From Dermacentor variabilis (Eukaryota; Arthropoda; Arachnida; Ixodida; Ixodidae): a DNA stretch of 64,000 nt. Position 1 is the first letter of the stretch. The number at the start of each line of letters is the position of its first letter. This document shows, in pieces, positions 44,261-55,458 of the stretch. The notes under the pieces were generated by a model, which had not been told where the DNA came from, searched no databases, and saw only the letters and a list, made by a program, of their open reading frames with translations. The stretch lies in the NCBI RefSeq assembly GCF_050947875.1, contig NC_134570.1:104070622-104134621 (forward strand). Reading direction: 5' to 3'. The position numbers and the translations under genes were made by a program.

Positions 44261-46427
44261 ACTACACTGGAAATATATTGCATGCATCCTGCATTTCCAT
44301 CGGTGTCCATTTTTAATTAGTGATGATACGTGATGACTATTATAATGGTGGCAGAACGAGACAGACAGAATTGTAATACAATGTGGGACGGCATGATGAC
44401 ACATCGAGGATGACCAAGTCTCCCTAGATGTCCCTGACATGGGCATCAATTGACTGCCCACAAACTTCTGAGTTCTCTTCGTGATCTTGTGCAGCCTGTG
44501 CTTTGCGAGTCGATTAATTTAATTGATGAGGTGGTGGTTGGCACATACTGTCCTTGAGGCTTATGTACATTTCATACAATAGAGTGGAATCTTAACTATT
44601 ACTAATGGAGTGCAGCAAGCGAACCTGATGTGTTGTGGTAATCTTAGTAGTGGTCGACAGTCATGTCCCTCTTCGAGCTCCTAATGCTGCTTGCCAACAC
44701 AAGCAGCAGCAGTTGCCCAAGATAGCGTGAAAGAGATTAATTGAAAAGTGCATACCCAGTCACCCAAGCCGTTCTAACGGTTGATGATGAACCCACTTTT
44801 CTCAACATAGCAGCCCAATCTTTCCATTAGACCATGGGTTACCCATTGACACAAATGGATGGGAAAATAGAGACAAACACCTGAAAATATGAATTATCCT
44901 AAGAATGGTAATCACATTAAATAATACTAGATGTTTTGGATTCTTTGGTTTATTAATTTTCTTTTTTGTGCTATAATGTTTTTCTGAAACACGTGGCATC
45001 CAGACAGCATAAGAAGCTAGTAAGAAGTCAAGTTTAGCATTCTAGATTTGTAACAGGTATTTTTGTTATTTATTTGCAGTAGGGATGTTGTGTAAATGTG
45101 CTGGAAACGCTTAAAGCAGCTTTGCTGACATTTACTTAAACATGAAGGTTCACATAGGTTGGAGGAGTGCACATTGAGAAGCTTATCCTGGCACTGCTTA
45201 GCATCGCCTGCCATGGTGAACCAGGAAAGTTTGCAAGGGCATTGCTTCGCCATACGTTGACAGAGGAGGATATCATGGGCCATTTGGGCTTAGAAAATAA
45301 CACCAAGGGGCAAAAGAGGCTCTTGACCCCAGCAGGGTGAACGCTGGTATATGCAAGTACCATCATCCTTTATGGTTGCATTTTTACATTCACATTTTTT
45401 TCTAAAATTTGCCATTGGCATAACAAACGGCTTTCAAGTGGCCCATGTGTGCAGTTGTGTGCTACAATAGCCTACCATTTGGAATGACTGTTCATATTAT
45501 CTTAAGTGCCTAATCCCACAACACCCAAAGGCTTCTAAAATTAAAAAATTGCCTTCATTGACAGAAGTTTTTGGCAGCTCCACCAGATGAAATGCGCTGG
45601 ATTTGCACATTACCAGTGCTACTTGGCTGTCATCGCAAGGAATAGTTGTCTGTGAAGCGTGCTCATAATCTAGTGGCATGGAGGACATGTTTAAGTAGCC
45701 TGAAAGTGTTATTCTAATACACGAATAGCGGAGAAGCTATGCTCAAGTGTGGTTACTGCTCAGCTCGAGGAGTAACACGTTCACCAAATTTCAGCAATCG
45801 AAACAGCTCTCCAGGTTCTGGGTTGTGAAACAGTAGTTTCACCAAGTGTAACAGACCACATTGAATTAAAGTTGCTCCTACCTTGAAGGAGGTCCATGCG
45901 ATGCGAGACAGCAGCCTTTCAGCAGAGGGATCATGAGTTGTGTGGCAATTTTATATTGGTTCTTTCAATCAAAGAAACAACAGGGACAGAGTGGCCGGCA
46001 TCGTTGTCAACAGTACTGCGTTTAGTCGACGCTTACTCATTCTAAGCACCTAACCTACAAGTCGTATTTATTAACACTCACTTTATCACTTCGTATTCTA
46101 AGATATGAAATAAAATATTTATATGGCTTTCCCCCATATACTTCAATAAATTGAGAATAGGCCCTTGGCGACTACTGCATAAAGCTTCTTACAGACCATC
46201 GGACATGTCTAATACTCGCATTCTGAAATTGTTGGAATTGTTTTCTGCTTCCTTACTTCACTTGGCTCTTTACACAGTTGTTATAAACCATTGCTAAGTA
46301 GATTATGGGCTTAAATTTATCAAAAAGATCAATTGGCTTCCCCGTCGCTCTTGTTTAGCCCGTTGAGGATGACATTTTGGGGAGAAATATGCTTCTCCAA
46401 TTTAGGAGATATTCCTGCGCCTAACAA
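44261..46427. other. Unassigned stretch
   Basis: No coding motif, RNA gene or repeat structure was recognised. Confidence 0.4.
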
Positions 46428-46582
46428 TGAACACGCAGCGTGAAAGCTACCAGAAGAAGAACGTTTATTCGGGATTGCTTCCCAACATATATAGTCTACC
46501 GGCGGCTGCATGATAACAGCCACGTGTTACAGATAGCCTGCTGGCCAGGGCACATGCATAGAGCGCATGCGCGTCTGATACA
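46428..46582 (-). repeat. 3' LTR, 155 bp
   Basis: On the minus strand it begins TGTATCAGACGCG and ends CGTGTTCA. It has the same length as the 5' copy and is preceded by a purine-rich tract. Differences between the copies mean the insertion is not brand new. Confidence 0.8.
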
Positions 46583-46630
46583 TCTCCCTCAGTGCAATAT
46601 TTAAAAGTCTGCGAGCACAATACGGGGCAC

Positions 46631-48497
46631 TTAATTGAAATCCTGGTCATAGTGAAGACGACTGGGCTGTCGCGTTTGTCGGGTGGACCACCTTGACACA
46701 TATTGGGTGGGCTGGGTAGTAGGCTGTGATACTCCCGCGTTTTCCTGGGCTTGCGTGGGCTGTGTTATAGACAGTGGTGCTCCTGCGTTTTTCTGGGAAA
46801 TGTCTTCACTCTCAGACTCATATTCCGTTAAGTCATGCCGGAATGGCTCACGTGTGGCTAGAAGATGTTGTCGGTTGCGTCGAAGCAGCTTGTTGTCCTC
46901 TGTAAGGACGCGATAAGACCTTGGTGCCACCATGCCCATGACTCGAGCTTTGCAGTACCATGCATCTCCTCGTACTCGTACAACTGTATCTTTCTTGAGT
47001 GCTGGCAGATTTTCCCCTTTCGATGGCCTTTGGCTGCGTGGTTGTCGCCGAGACGTCAGTTGACTGGCACATGACACGAAGTCTGGTAACCGAGTGCGTA
47101 ACTTCCTGCCTTGAAGGAGTTCTCCAGGAACACGCCCTTCGGCTAGTGGAGTCGAGCGATAGCCGAGTAGACCCAACCAGAAGTCCTCGTTGAGCTCACT
47201 AGTTTTCTTCATTATTTGTTTCACAATTTGGACTCCTTTCTCGGCGAGGCCATTGGACCGTGGGAATCTCGGAATCGACGTCACATGCTTGAACTCGTAT
47301 CTCAATGCGAACAAAGCAAATTGATGAGATGAAAACTGAGGGCCGTTGTCGGTGCAGACTTGCAACGGAATTCCATACCTTGCAGAAATTGAGCTAAGTG
47401 TAGCAATGACAGTGCACGTCGTTGTGTCGATTAGCTTTTCGACTTCAGGAAAGTTTGAAAACGCGTCAAACACGCACAGGTAGGAGTGTCCGCGGTACAT
47501 AAAAATGTCAACACCTACCCTGTACCAGGCATGGTCTGGGATCGGCCTAAGCACCACTGGTTCGGTTTGTTGTTTGTACGCGTACTTTTGACAAAGACAA
47601 CACGTCTTAACCATGTTTTCGATGTCCGTATTCAGTCGCGGCCAAAAAACCAAGTGATGGGCTCTCGCTTTGCACTTATTAATGCCTAAGTGACCTTCAT
47701 GAATGTGACCGAGTATTTCAGCTCTCATAGCCTTTGGGATGACGACTTCGGTCCCCTTCATAACAATGCCCTTGACTTCTGATAACTCAGGAACGAATGG
47801 TTTCATCCACCCTTCAATTTCTTCTCCATTCCTTAGTTGCCACAACGCTGTCTGCAAGTCTGGGTCAGCGGCAGTCGCTTCTGCCAGTCGATCGAACATT
47901 TTCTTGCTTACCAGCTCCGACGTCACGCTCACTGCATGGACGTCAACGTCATCAGTGAAGTCATCTTTGTCGCTTGGAACGGCCGACAATGATCTTGATA
48001 GCATATCCGCCAGGAACAGTTGTTTGCCTGGAACAAAGTGAGGAATGTAATCGTACCTTAACAAGCGCAGAAAGAACCGTTGCAGTCTTGGTGGCATATC
48101 GCCAATGGCTTTCAAAGCAATTGCTAACAGTGGTCGGTGGTCGGTCTCAATTACAAACTTGCGGCCGTAAATGAAATCAAAAATTTTCTCACAACCGAAA
48201 GTAATGACCATCGTTTCTTTCTCTATTTGCGCGTATCTTTGTTCAGCCTCAGTCTTTGTGCGTGATGCATAGGCGACCGGCCGCCAACTACCACCGTAAT
48301 TCTAAAGAAGGGCAGAACCAATTCCAGTTTTGGAAGCATCTGCAACGACCTTCGTCTCCCAAGCAGGATCCAAAATGGTTAGCAAAGGTGGACTGCTCAA
48401 TGTGCCGCAGACAGCTTGCCATTCTTTGGAATGGTTTTCGGACCATTTAAAAACGTTGTCTTTTTGAATGAGGCTTCGTAGAAGCGTCGTCTTTTCC
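46631..48497 (-). pseudogene. Gypsy pol fragment: RNase H and integrase
   Basis: From 48497 the minus strand encodes the RT thumb and connection in broken form, then RNase H. The latter has 'VVADASKTGIGSALL' interrupted by TAG near 48302, 'YAQIEKET' and 'IETDHRPLLAI'. From 48211 a 526-codon open frame is intact to TAA at 46631-46633. It holds the integrase zinc finger ('HIHEGHLG' ... 'TCCLCQKY'), the catalytic triad ('VGVDIF', 'CTDNGPQF', 'NGLAEKG') and a C-terminal domain ending in a Thr/Gln-rich tail. Integrase would insert the cDNA. The integrase part retains all key residues, but without RT and protease the element cannot move on its own. Confidence 0.88.
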
Positions 48498-48685
48498 GCC
48501 AGATACGGTATGGTCCTGATAACTTCTGCCAGATGCGAATGGTCCTGATAACTTCTGATAACTCAGGACCATACGGCCCTGAGTTATCAGAAGTTAAGGG
48601 CATTGTTATGAAGGGGACCAAAGTCGTCATCCCAAAGGCTATGAGAGCTGAAATACTCGGTCGCATTCATGAAGGTCACTTAGGC
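48498..48685. repeat. Fold-back rearrangement inside the Gypsy element
   Basis: Three structures are joined. A ~30-bp unit is tandemly duplicated (48498-48527 and 48528-48556). It runs into a perfect 19-bp inverted repeat (48549-48567 and 48578-48596, 10-bp loop). The right arm starts a 107-bp inverted copy (48579-48685) of integrase sequence found at 47684-47790. This replaces the missing protease/RT region. Confidence 0.85.
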
Positions 48686-48689
48686 TTCC

Positions 48690-49058
48690 AAAATTGCAAC
48701 TTCGTGCAAGTCTCTTCAAGTCCCGCGAAACATGTTCGAAAGATTCGCCCTCAACTTGCGTTCTTGAGCGTTCGTACACTTCGTTCTGCTGCTGCTTGCA
48801 GTACTCCTCAAACTTCTTAGTGACTGTTTCATAATCTTCCTCGTTTTCGTTCTCCGAGAACAAAAAATTGTTAAACACCTGTAGGGCGTACTCTCCGGCC
48901 GCGGTAAGCAGCAGTGCGGTCTTAGCTCCCGGCGTCCGTGGTTCTTTCGGCGGCTCCGTTGCCTGCAGGAACAGGTCGCACCGCTGCTTGAAGAGGCTCC
49001 AGTTCTTCGCAGTGCTACCGGACAGCACCAGCGGCTGCGGTGGCTTCACTAAATCCAT
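48690..49058 (-). pseudogene. Gypsy gag fragment
   Basis: The frame starts at ATG 49058, about 95 bp inside the 5' LTR, with 'MDLVKPPQPLVLSG', and continues with 'NWSLFKQRCDLFLQATE', 'LLLTAAGEYALQVFN', 'KFEEYCKQQQNEVYER' and 'SFEHVSRDLKRLARSCNFG'. This is the usual N-terminal gag layout of Ty3/Gypsy elements in arthropods. After about 48690 the reading frame enters a reverse-oriented copy of integrase sequence and stops at 48639. The nucleocapsid zinc knuckle, protease and RT that should follow are gone. Gag would assemble the particle; here only its front third remains. Confidence 0.8.
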
Positions 49059-49151
49059 CGTGCCAGTGCACAGCAACGCCCCTTCCACCAGCCTGCTACT
49101 GCATACGTGAGGGCGATCCCACTTCTGACACCATGTCCCGGCGTCCAACAG

Positions 49152-49306
49152 TGAACACGCAGCGTGACAGCAACCAGAACAAGAACGTTTATTCGGTATT
49201 GCTTCCCAACATATATAATGTACCGGCGGCTGCATGATAACAGCCACGTGTTACAGATAGCATGCTGGCCAGGGCACATGCATCGAGCGCATACGCGTCT
49301 AATACA
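49152..49306 (-). repeat. 5' LTR, 155 bp
   Basis: On the minus strand it begins TGTATTAGACGCG and ends CGTGTTCA, so it has the TG...CA ends of an LTR. It aligns along its full length with 46428-46582, with a modest number of substitutions. Confidence 0.8.
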
Positions 49307-49538
49307 ATACAGGAGATACATATTTTTAGTGGAATGCAAATACTCGAAGCTTCCGAATTGAACAAGGTTTTATTCGATTTGGTCTTTGAATGGTCGCTAT
49401 TTGTAAATGCGAATATTATTCGAATATTTGAATACACCAATAAAACGTAAAATTTGAGCCAAAGTATGGTAAATTTTCACTTCTAATAACATAGTATAGA
49501 CATATTATGTGAGAAGTACGAATAGCGGACCAGGCTTC
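49307..49538. other. Flank of the Gypsy element
   Basis: AT-rich, no features. Confidence 0.4.
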
Positions 49539-49608
49539 GTTACTTAAGTAGCTTTGCATCAGTTACTTAAGTAGCTTTGCATCAAAGCACTTAAGATGCT
49601 TTGCATCA
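49539..49608. repeat. 23-bp tandem repeat, three units
   Basis: Two identical units (49539-49561 and 49562-49584, starting GTTACTTAAGTAGC) and a diverged third to 49608. Confidence 0.85.
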
Positions 49609-52422
49609 ACAATATCAGCGCTCTTTCTGGATTTACAGTGTACGTAACAGTTTGTAAACTGCATGAAACATCTTTTAGGACTGCAGGACTCCCTCACGAA
49701 TTCAACAAGTATCAATATTTTATTTTGAATGCCTGTATGGTTTACCCATCCCACGCCAAGGACAAGCCTCCTTGCGTTAGAGCATGCGTCTCTTGGCAAT
49801 AATCTGCAGACCCCAACACCGCTTCTCTATCATCTGTCTTGCAGACAAAGTCAGCTTTGTCATCTGCATTCCCAGCGGGCAAGCTTGTGTGCACATCCGA
49901 GAAAAGGCACTGCTGACAAAAATTCAAAAAAAAATTCGCATTTAAAAATGATGCCTTCTTTTTCAGCTTCACCCATGCATAGCATACATGCAGAGCTGTC
50001 TAATAATGTGTCACATATTTTTTGGCAAACTACCAAAGCTGTTTTTGCCTTGATCGTGATGCTTCTTGCAAAAGATTAGAATTTTACAGTCTCATTACAG
50101 GCGATCAGCTAAGCCTTCAGAGCTTCAAATATTGTTCTGCTATACTATGCAAGCTGGGCTAACATTCTGGAGTTAATTTCCGACTTCTGAATTTTTTGTT
50201 ACAAAAAAATTACGCATTGCCATTTTTCTCAATTTTAGCGGTGCCAAAATCACTCGAAGTATTCAAATATTTTTAAAATTTGTTATTTTGGAAGTCGCAT
50301 CACTTCCCCGTATTTCCAAGCACAGCATTTGAAGGCCTCGACCAATACAATGTGCGTTTGAAGAAGAATGTTCATTGATGTCCTCTAGCTCAGCTGAGCA
50401 GGAAAACTATACTGTCACCAAAGTACTACAAAATTTTTGACAAAAATAAACAAAAGTGGGGAAGGAGTTCTGGACTCCAGTAAACATGTGGCGATGTTTT
50501 CAGCTTTATCTGTGGTGTCGAAAAAACGCTGGTCGATTCAGCATAGAATGACGTACCTGCAAGTGCATCTGTGCCATTGTCGGAGTTGTTCAGTAAAAAC
50601 TGCACTTTACATAACTTCATAAAAATGGTTCATTTTGCTATCTAAAATACATGAATAAGAATGAATAGATAGAAGTTGGCTTAAATTCAAAGTGCAAAAG
50701 CTCTGCGGTAATGGCAATGATGTGCCTTTTATGTTTGCATGAATCCTGACTTTTTGTGAATTCTTTTGTTATTTTTTGTGGCAGTGTACAAATTGAAATC
50801 AACTCGCACAAGAAATAATTTTGTATTATTCCAGAACATCACTAATAGCTGTTTTCTTCATATAAAATCTGAAGCAGTCAATACGAATAAGTCCCTTGAT
50901 GTGGAATGACTTGCGCAGGAATGACAGATAACGGAACTGGATCCTGCAACAGCAATGCAACATAATAAACTCCTCCCATAGCATCACTTAATGCGATTGC
51001 CATGTTTCAAAAGTAGATAAGGTTTACTGAAATTGGCACACACCATTCAACCAACGAATAAGGATTGTACAGAGTTATCGTTTTCGAGTTTGACAGATGT
51101 TTTTTTAACGTTGCCTGTAGCAGGTAGCATTTTTCTTGTTATTGAGCTAGACTATTCAAAGGTGGACATCACTACAAGAAACAGAAACACATTCAACTGA
51201 TTCTAACAAATTTAATTCACTTATAACATTCCGGCACATATTGCAGCTTACAATTTGTAGCCAGTGAGTTTGAAAGACGTATTCACTTGAAAATAATTTC
51301 CAGGATGACACCAGTTTCAAGATCTTTTCATAAATGTGAGACAGAATACATGGGCATTCCAGTTACTTTCGTGTTTCAATGCATAATAGTGCATTTCGCT
51401 AAAAAAGTAAGTGCAACAACAGTGCATTTCGACAGTCAGTTTGATGGCATCTGTCTCGTTACGGATGTCATTCTGGAAATTCATTCTAAGCGCATATACC
51501 TTGTAAAATTACCGCTACAATTCGTAAAAAAATTTATTAGAAAGTGAGCTTTGTTAGCTGAATGTGCGTCCTGATTTCCCGTACAAGTAATTTTTGGCAC
51601 TCTGTATCTATAATTATGTTAGCTACAAGAGCCAGTCTTTAATAAATTCTATGACACTTAAGGATAACCACCCTACGTATCAGTGTCTCAGTGAGTGTGT
51701 GGGCTCAAGCGAATCGTGCCATGGTAATAGTACCACTGGCTACCTAATAGAGAAAGCAAGTACTTTTCTGGAGTGTTCTTATTTACAGTCATGTCAGTCT
51801 GCATGTACAATTATATATTTAGGTATTTGTTTTTTAAACTTTATGTCTCTCGGAAAATGTGTTTACTTGAAGGCCACGAGGACTACATCTGTCAGCATTC
51901 CATTTATTATGGTGTCAAGCTGCAAGGAAGTTTGTACTTTGCAATTGTTTTTAAGAAGTTTCTGATTTTCTCAAACTATAAATGGTTATACATTTACACA
52001 GATGTTTCGTCACAAATAAACAATTCACGTAGAAAAATGGTTTTTGTCTTCATCAGTTCAGCACACTTGATTTCGTGAAGGCCCATTCACTGTGACAATT
52101 GAAAAAGTGGCATAACAGTACTGCTAGCAGCTTTACAATATGGTTTATTACAGACAATCTAGCAGCATTCTTTTGAGCCCAGGGTGACGCAGGCCTGCAA
52201 TACAAAAGTGCCTGTGTTTAAATTTTGCCCACATCCAACAACAGCAAACATATCAACGTGACATCAAAAATAATTATGTGCAGAGCAACATAGCTGAGCA
52301 ATATTTTAGGAAAAGTGCAGTTTTAAACACTGCCAAATGCACACTGGGGGATAAAGGGCTTTCGACATAATTGGAGTGTTGACGTTCAACACAGCTGTAA
52401 TAATATATAGGACTTCCAATGT
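49609..52422. other. AT-rich stretch without recognised features
   Basis: Open frames reach about 120 codons (for example 51594-51965) but show no domain and have the composition expected of AT-rich noncoding DNA. Confidence 0.45.
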
Positions 52423-52603
52423 TGAGACTCAACAAATCTGCAACAATGCTTCAATGGGCTTTCAATTTGACAAACAACACATTTCAATAATACCTCAATG
52501 GGCTTTCAATTTTGAGACTCAACACATCTGCAACAATGCTTCAATGAGCTTTCAACATTGAAATGCATCATATTTTCAACAATACACCAATGGTCCTTCA
52601 AAT
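52423..52603. repeat. 45-bp tandem repeat, four units
   Basis: Units start at 52423, 52468, 52513 and about 52559, with an exact 45-bp period for the first three and the fourth starting within a base of register. Each has a 'TCAATGGGCTTTCAA'-like core. Degenerate relatives continue to about 52740. Confidence 0.85.
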
Positions 52604-52744
52604 TGAAAAGCCCCAATGGTGCTCCGACAAAATGCCGCAGGCCAATTATCAAAACTTGTCAACAACTTCCTCAGTAATGTTTCAACAATTCCCCAATGAT
52701 ATTTCAAGGTCAGTTGTTGACGTTGAACAATGACATTTGAATAA

Positions 52745-53739
52745 CCTTTCAAAATTTTTTGTAAGGGATTGAGAAGGATTGCGACCCTTTCTGTGTGCCT
52801 ATGATGTCGGGGTTTTAAATCATGTAGGTTTATCCGCTGGCCGCTAATTCTTTCTGAAAAATAGCCTACCGTGCTTGGCAATTAGTCACCCTGTAGACAA
52901 TGTGGGCCTGTATACGTTTTCTTTGAGCCTGCGCGGAAAACGACGGCAGTGCAAAAACAAAGCACAGAAGTCAGTGTGTTGCGGGTATTGGCGGTATTAG
53001 AATGCATAAATTCGATCTCTTTGAGAATCTTGGGATTACGGATTCATCGGGTGCAGTGGTGAGTATTAAACCTATATGCATTTAAGGATGCTACGAATTG
53101 AATTAATAACGCATGACGCTAACGATATTGCCAGGATGTATGATTGTTTAAAAGCGGGAATGTCGCACTACTGCGCCGAAAGGTGATGCATAGGACATCA
53201 ATGTGGGCGTTGGGATGTGCTATTTTCTGCCGACCAACCCTGCTTCGAAATATGGGTCGCGCCTGCCACTCTCGTTACTGGCATGTTGGGGAACAAGAGC
53301 CCCACGTTTAGTGATTACACCGTTCTTTTCATCGGTCTCTTGTGCTATTTTTCCTCCATTGCAGCTGTGTATTCATAATACAGAAATGAAATGTCAGCTT
53401 CGACATCGTGATGCCGTCCGCTACAGAGGTGCACGTATTCGACTGCAGAACAGGTGGACTTAGCATTCTGAGCTACCGGCGTATCAGGCCTTGCTTTATA
53501 ACCGACGTCACGCAATGCCGAACATCCTACCACAAATGTACGATATCAGACGTGTTCAGTAAGGCCGCATCATACAAAACAATATACATATCACTCGCAT
53601 GGCTCTTCAGTGTTGCTACAGTTGCCAAGGACAGCTTAGAATGTGACAGGTTGAATTTGCGAAAGCCTATTAAGTTGTCAGCCATTTATTGAACGCTAGC
53701 ATTTGATGGCTTATCGGTCAAAAATTCCGATGCACGCGT
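52745..53739. other. Unassigned stretch
   Basis: Short frames only, with no recognisable product. Confidence 0.4.
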
Positions 53740-54520
53740 TATGGCACCAAAATTCATGGCACCTAAATTCATATGGAGTCGAACCTCGACCATTGCTGGC
53801 AGTCGAACCCATCACCTTTGGTCTTAATTCGGGTGAAATAGGTCATCAATTTATAAGAAAGCGTGAAGCTGAGGCAAACAAGCGTCAGCATCACCCCTGG
53901 TGGTAATTAAAGAAAAGTTCACTAAGGCAGACGTAATTATGATAGCGTTAATTAAAGCACTTGAAGGCACGACCTTTAATGGTTGTCCAACTCTCGATTT
54001 TTGGTGGGAGTCGAACCCGCTTGTAGATATGGGCGAGTCGGCCAAATGTGTAAGTTGGATCCTAATTGGCATTGGTCGAGAGTAGAACTCACGACCATTT
54101 ATGCGAGTCCAATCCACGACCATTGGTGTTAATTAAGGTGAAGTTAATTAAGGCACCCGGAACCACGACGCAACTTGGAGATATGGGCGAACCGGCCTTT
54201 CAAAGTTGTATTTGAACTGACATCGTGAAGGTCTAGTCAGAGCCATAGCCTTTGTTCATAAGACGAAGTGAATCAAGGCGCAGGTAATTCATTTACAGTT
54301 AAGGCATTCGAACCTATAGCCTATGGGGGGAGCCGAACCCACTTGTATGTATGATAAAACCAGCCATATCTCCAACTTGGACTCCAATTGGCATAGTGGA
54401 TGTTTAGAGTCGAACCCACGATCTTCGGTGGAAGTCGATCCCATGGCTTCTAGTGTTCATTCGGGCGAAGGCACTCGAACCCACGACCTTTGGTGGGAGT
54501 CGCACTCATGAGATTTTCTG
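53740..54520. repeat. Degenerate repeat field with B-box-like motifs
   Basis: Variants of 'GGGAGTCGAACCCACGACC' recur at about 53774, 53801, 54007, 54078, 54103, 54332, 54407, 54475 and 54497, interspersed with 'GTTAATTAAGG' words. On the minus strand the core reads GGTTCGACTCC, a pol III B box. No A box sits at the right distance, so these may be decayed tRNA-derived or satellite units. Confidence 0.65.
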
Positions 54521-55179
54521 GTAATTTGTGCGAATTAAGGCACCTGTAATGAAGGTACCGTTAAATAAGGCAATCTTACCCATGACTTTTGATGGGAGAA
54601 AACAAGTAATAGAAAGCAAGAACGAATCCGAAAGAAAATATCCAGTAATGCAATCAATGCCTCGTGAGCGTGCGGGCTTTCGCCTTCATCCACTTAAGCG
54701 TATGCTAAAGAGACTATCAAATTTTAAAACAGGATCGCTTTCTTTGTCTCTTAGGCCTTTTTCGTTGTAGATCGGTTGTGCGACGGTGTCTGAAATAGGG
54801 GAGCGAAGGCGAGCAAACACGCCAAGGAAAAAGGCATCTGGTTTCGGCAAACCCAGTAGGGGTCGTCGTTCTTGTGCTCTTGCTTAACCGAGTGGTGGGA
54901 GGGGCGGGAAGGGGGGGGCGCACTGTCGCTTCTTGAGAGAGAGAGTGATTGGAGAAACAAAGAGGCACTTTTTCCTGCAACTATTCGGGGAGCACGTCAA
55001 AGCTAGCTCGCTCGTTCGTCGTGACAAGGCGAGAGAAAGAACGCGTGCTCTTGGCCAAGCCGGCGGCAAGGAGGAAGCGAAGGAAGGAGCAGGGGAAGGT
55101 GTCCTTCAATCGTATGTCTTGCTGGCCGCTGGTCGTGGCCAGCCAATCGAGGACGATGTGGCGGAGGAAAATCACTCTT
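54521..55179. other. Unassigned stretch
   Basis: Open frames on both strands around 54717-55214 are compositional; no domain is recognised. Confidence 0.4.
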
Positions 55180-55407
55180 AAAAAATGTACACCCTTTGAG
55201 TCATATCTTGCCAAACAACGACAATCGTCATCTGCCTTGCTTGCGCTTCCTTTGTTGAAAACGCCGGGCCCGCTACTTTCCTGTCGGCAATGCTATGTCA
55301 CGCTGATAAACCGCATGCCGTTCGTTACTGGGAAAGAAAGGAAATGCGGACTAGACAGATGACGTTTATTGATGTGTGGCAAGATATGACTCAAGGGTGT
55401 AAACCTT
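55180..55407. mobile_element. Foldback MITE with ~70-bp inverted ends
   Basis: The left end (from about 55187, ACACCCTTTGAGTCATATC...) matches the complement of the right end (to about 55403) over roughly 70 bp with gaps. The outer 24 bp differ by one indel. It is non-coding. The sequence type is one I recall as common in ticks. Confidence 0.75.
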
Positions 55408-55458
55408 TCTTACACTCTAACAGTGTTGTGTGAGTGCTGCGTCTTACACTCTAACAGT
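55408..55458. repeat. 17-bp direct repeat, period 34
   Basis: TCTTACACTCTAACAGT occurs at 55408-55424 and again at 55442-55458, adjoining the foldback element. Confidence 0.9.

Larger units (their letters stand above)
46428..49306 (-). mobile_element. Ty3/Gypsy LTR retrotransposon, internally deleted (2879 bp)
   Basis: Two similar 155-bp direct repeats bound the element. Between them on the minus strand lie a gag fragment, a rearranged junction, and a pol fragment with RNase H and integrase. A polypurine tract (GAGGGAGA) immediately precedes the 3' LTR at about 46583-46590, and a candidate primer-binding region follows the 5' LTR below 49151. Protease and most of RT are missing. No matching target-site duplication was found outside the LTRs. 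No envelope gene is present. Confidence 0.85.

Noticed and set aside
46428..49306. Endogenous retrovirus with envelope
   Set aside because: Only gag and pol fragments are present between the LTRs; no signal peptide or envelope-like frame is found.
46428..49311. Target-site duplication of the Gypsy element
   Set aside because: The 5 bp outside the two LTRs (AACAA and ATACA) do not match, so no duplication can be claimed.
52423..52740. CRISPR array
   Set aside because: The repeats are contiguous with no spacers, diverged, and in eukaryotic transposon-rich DNA.
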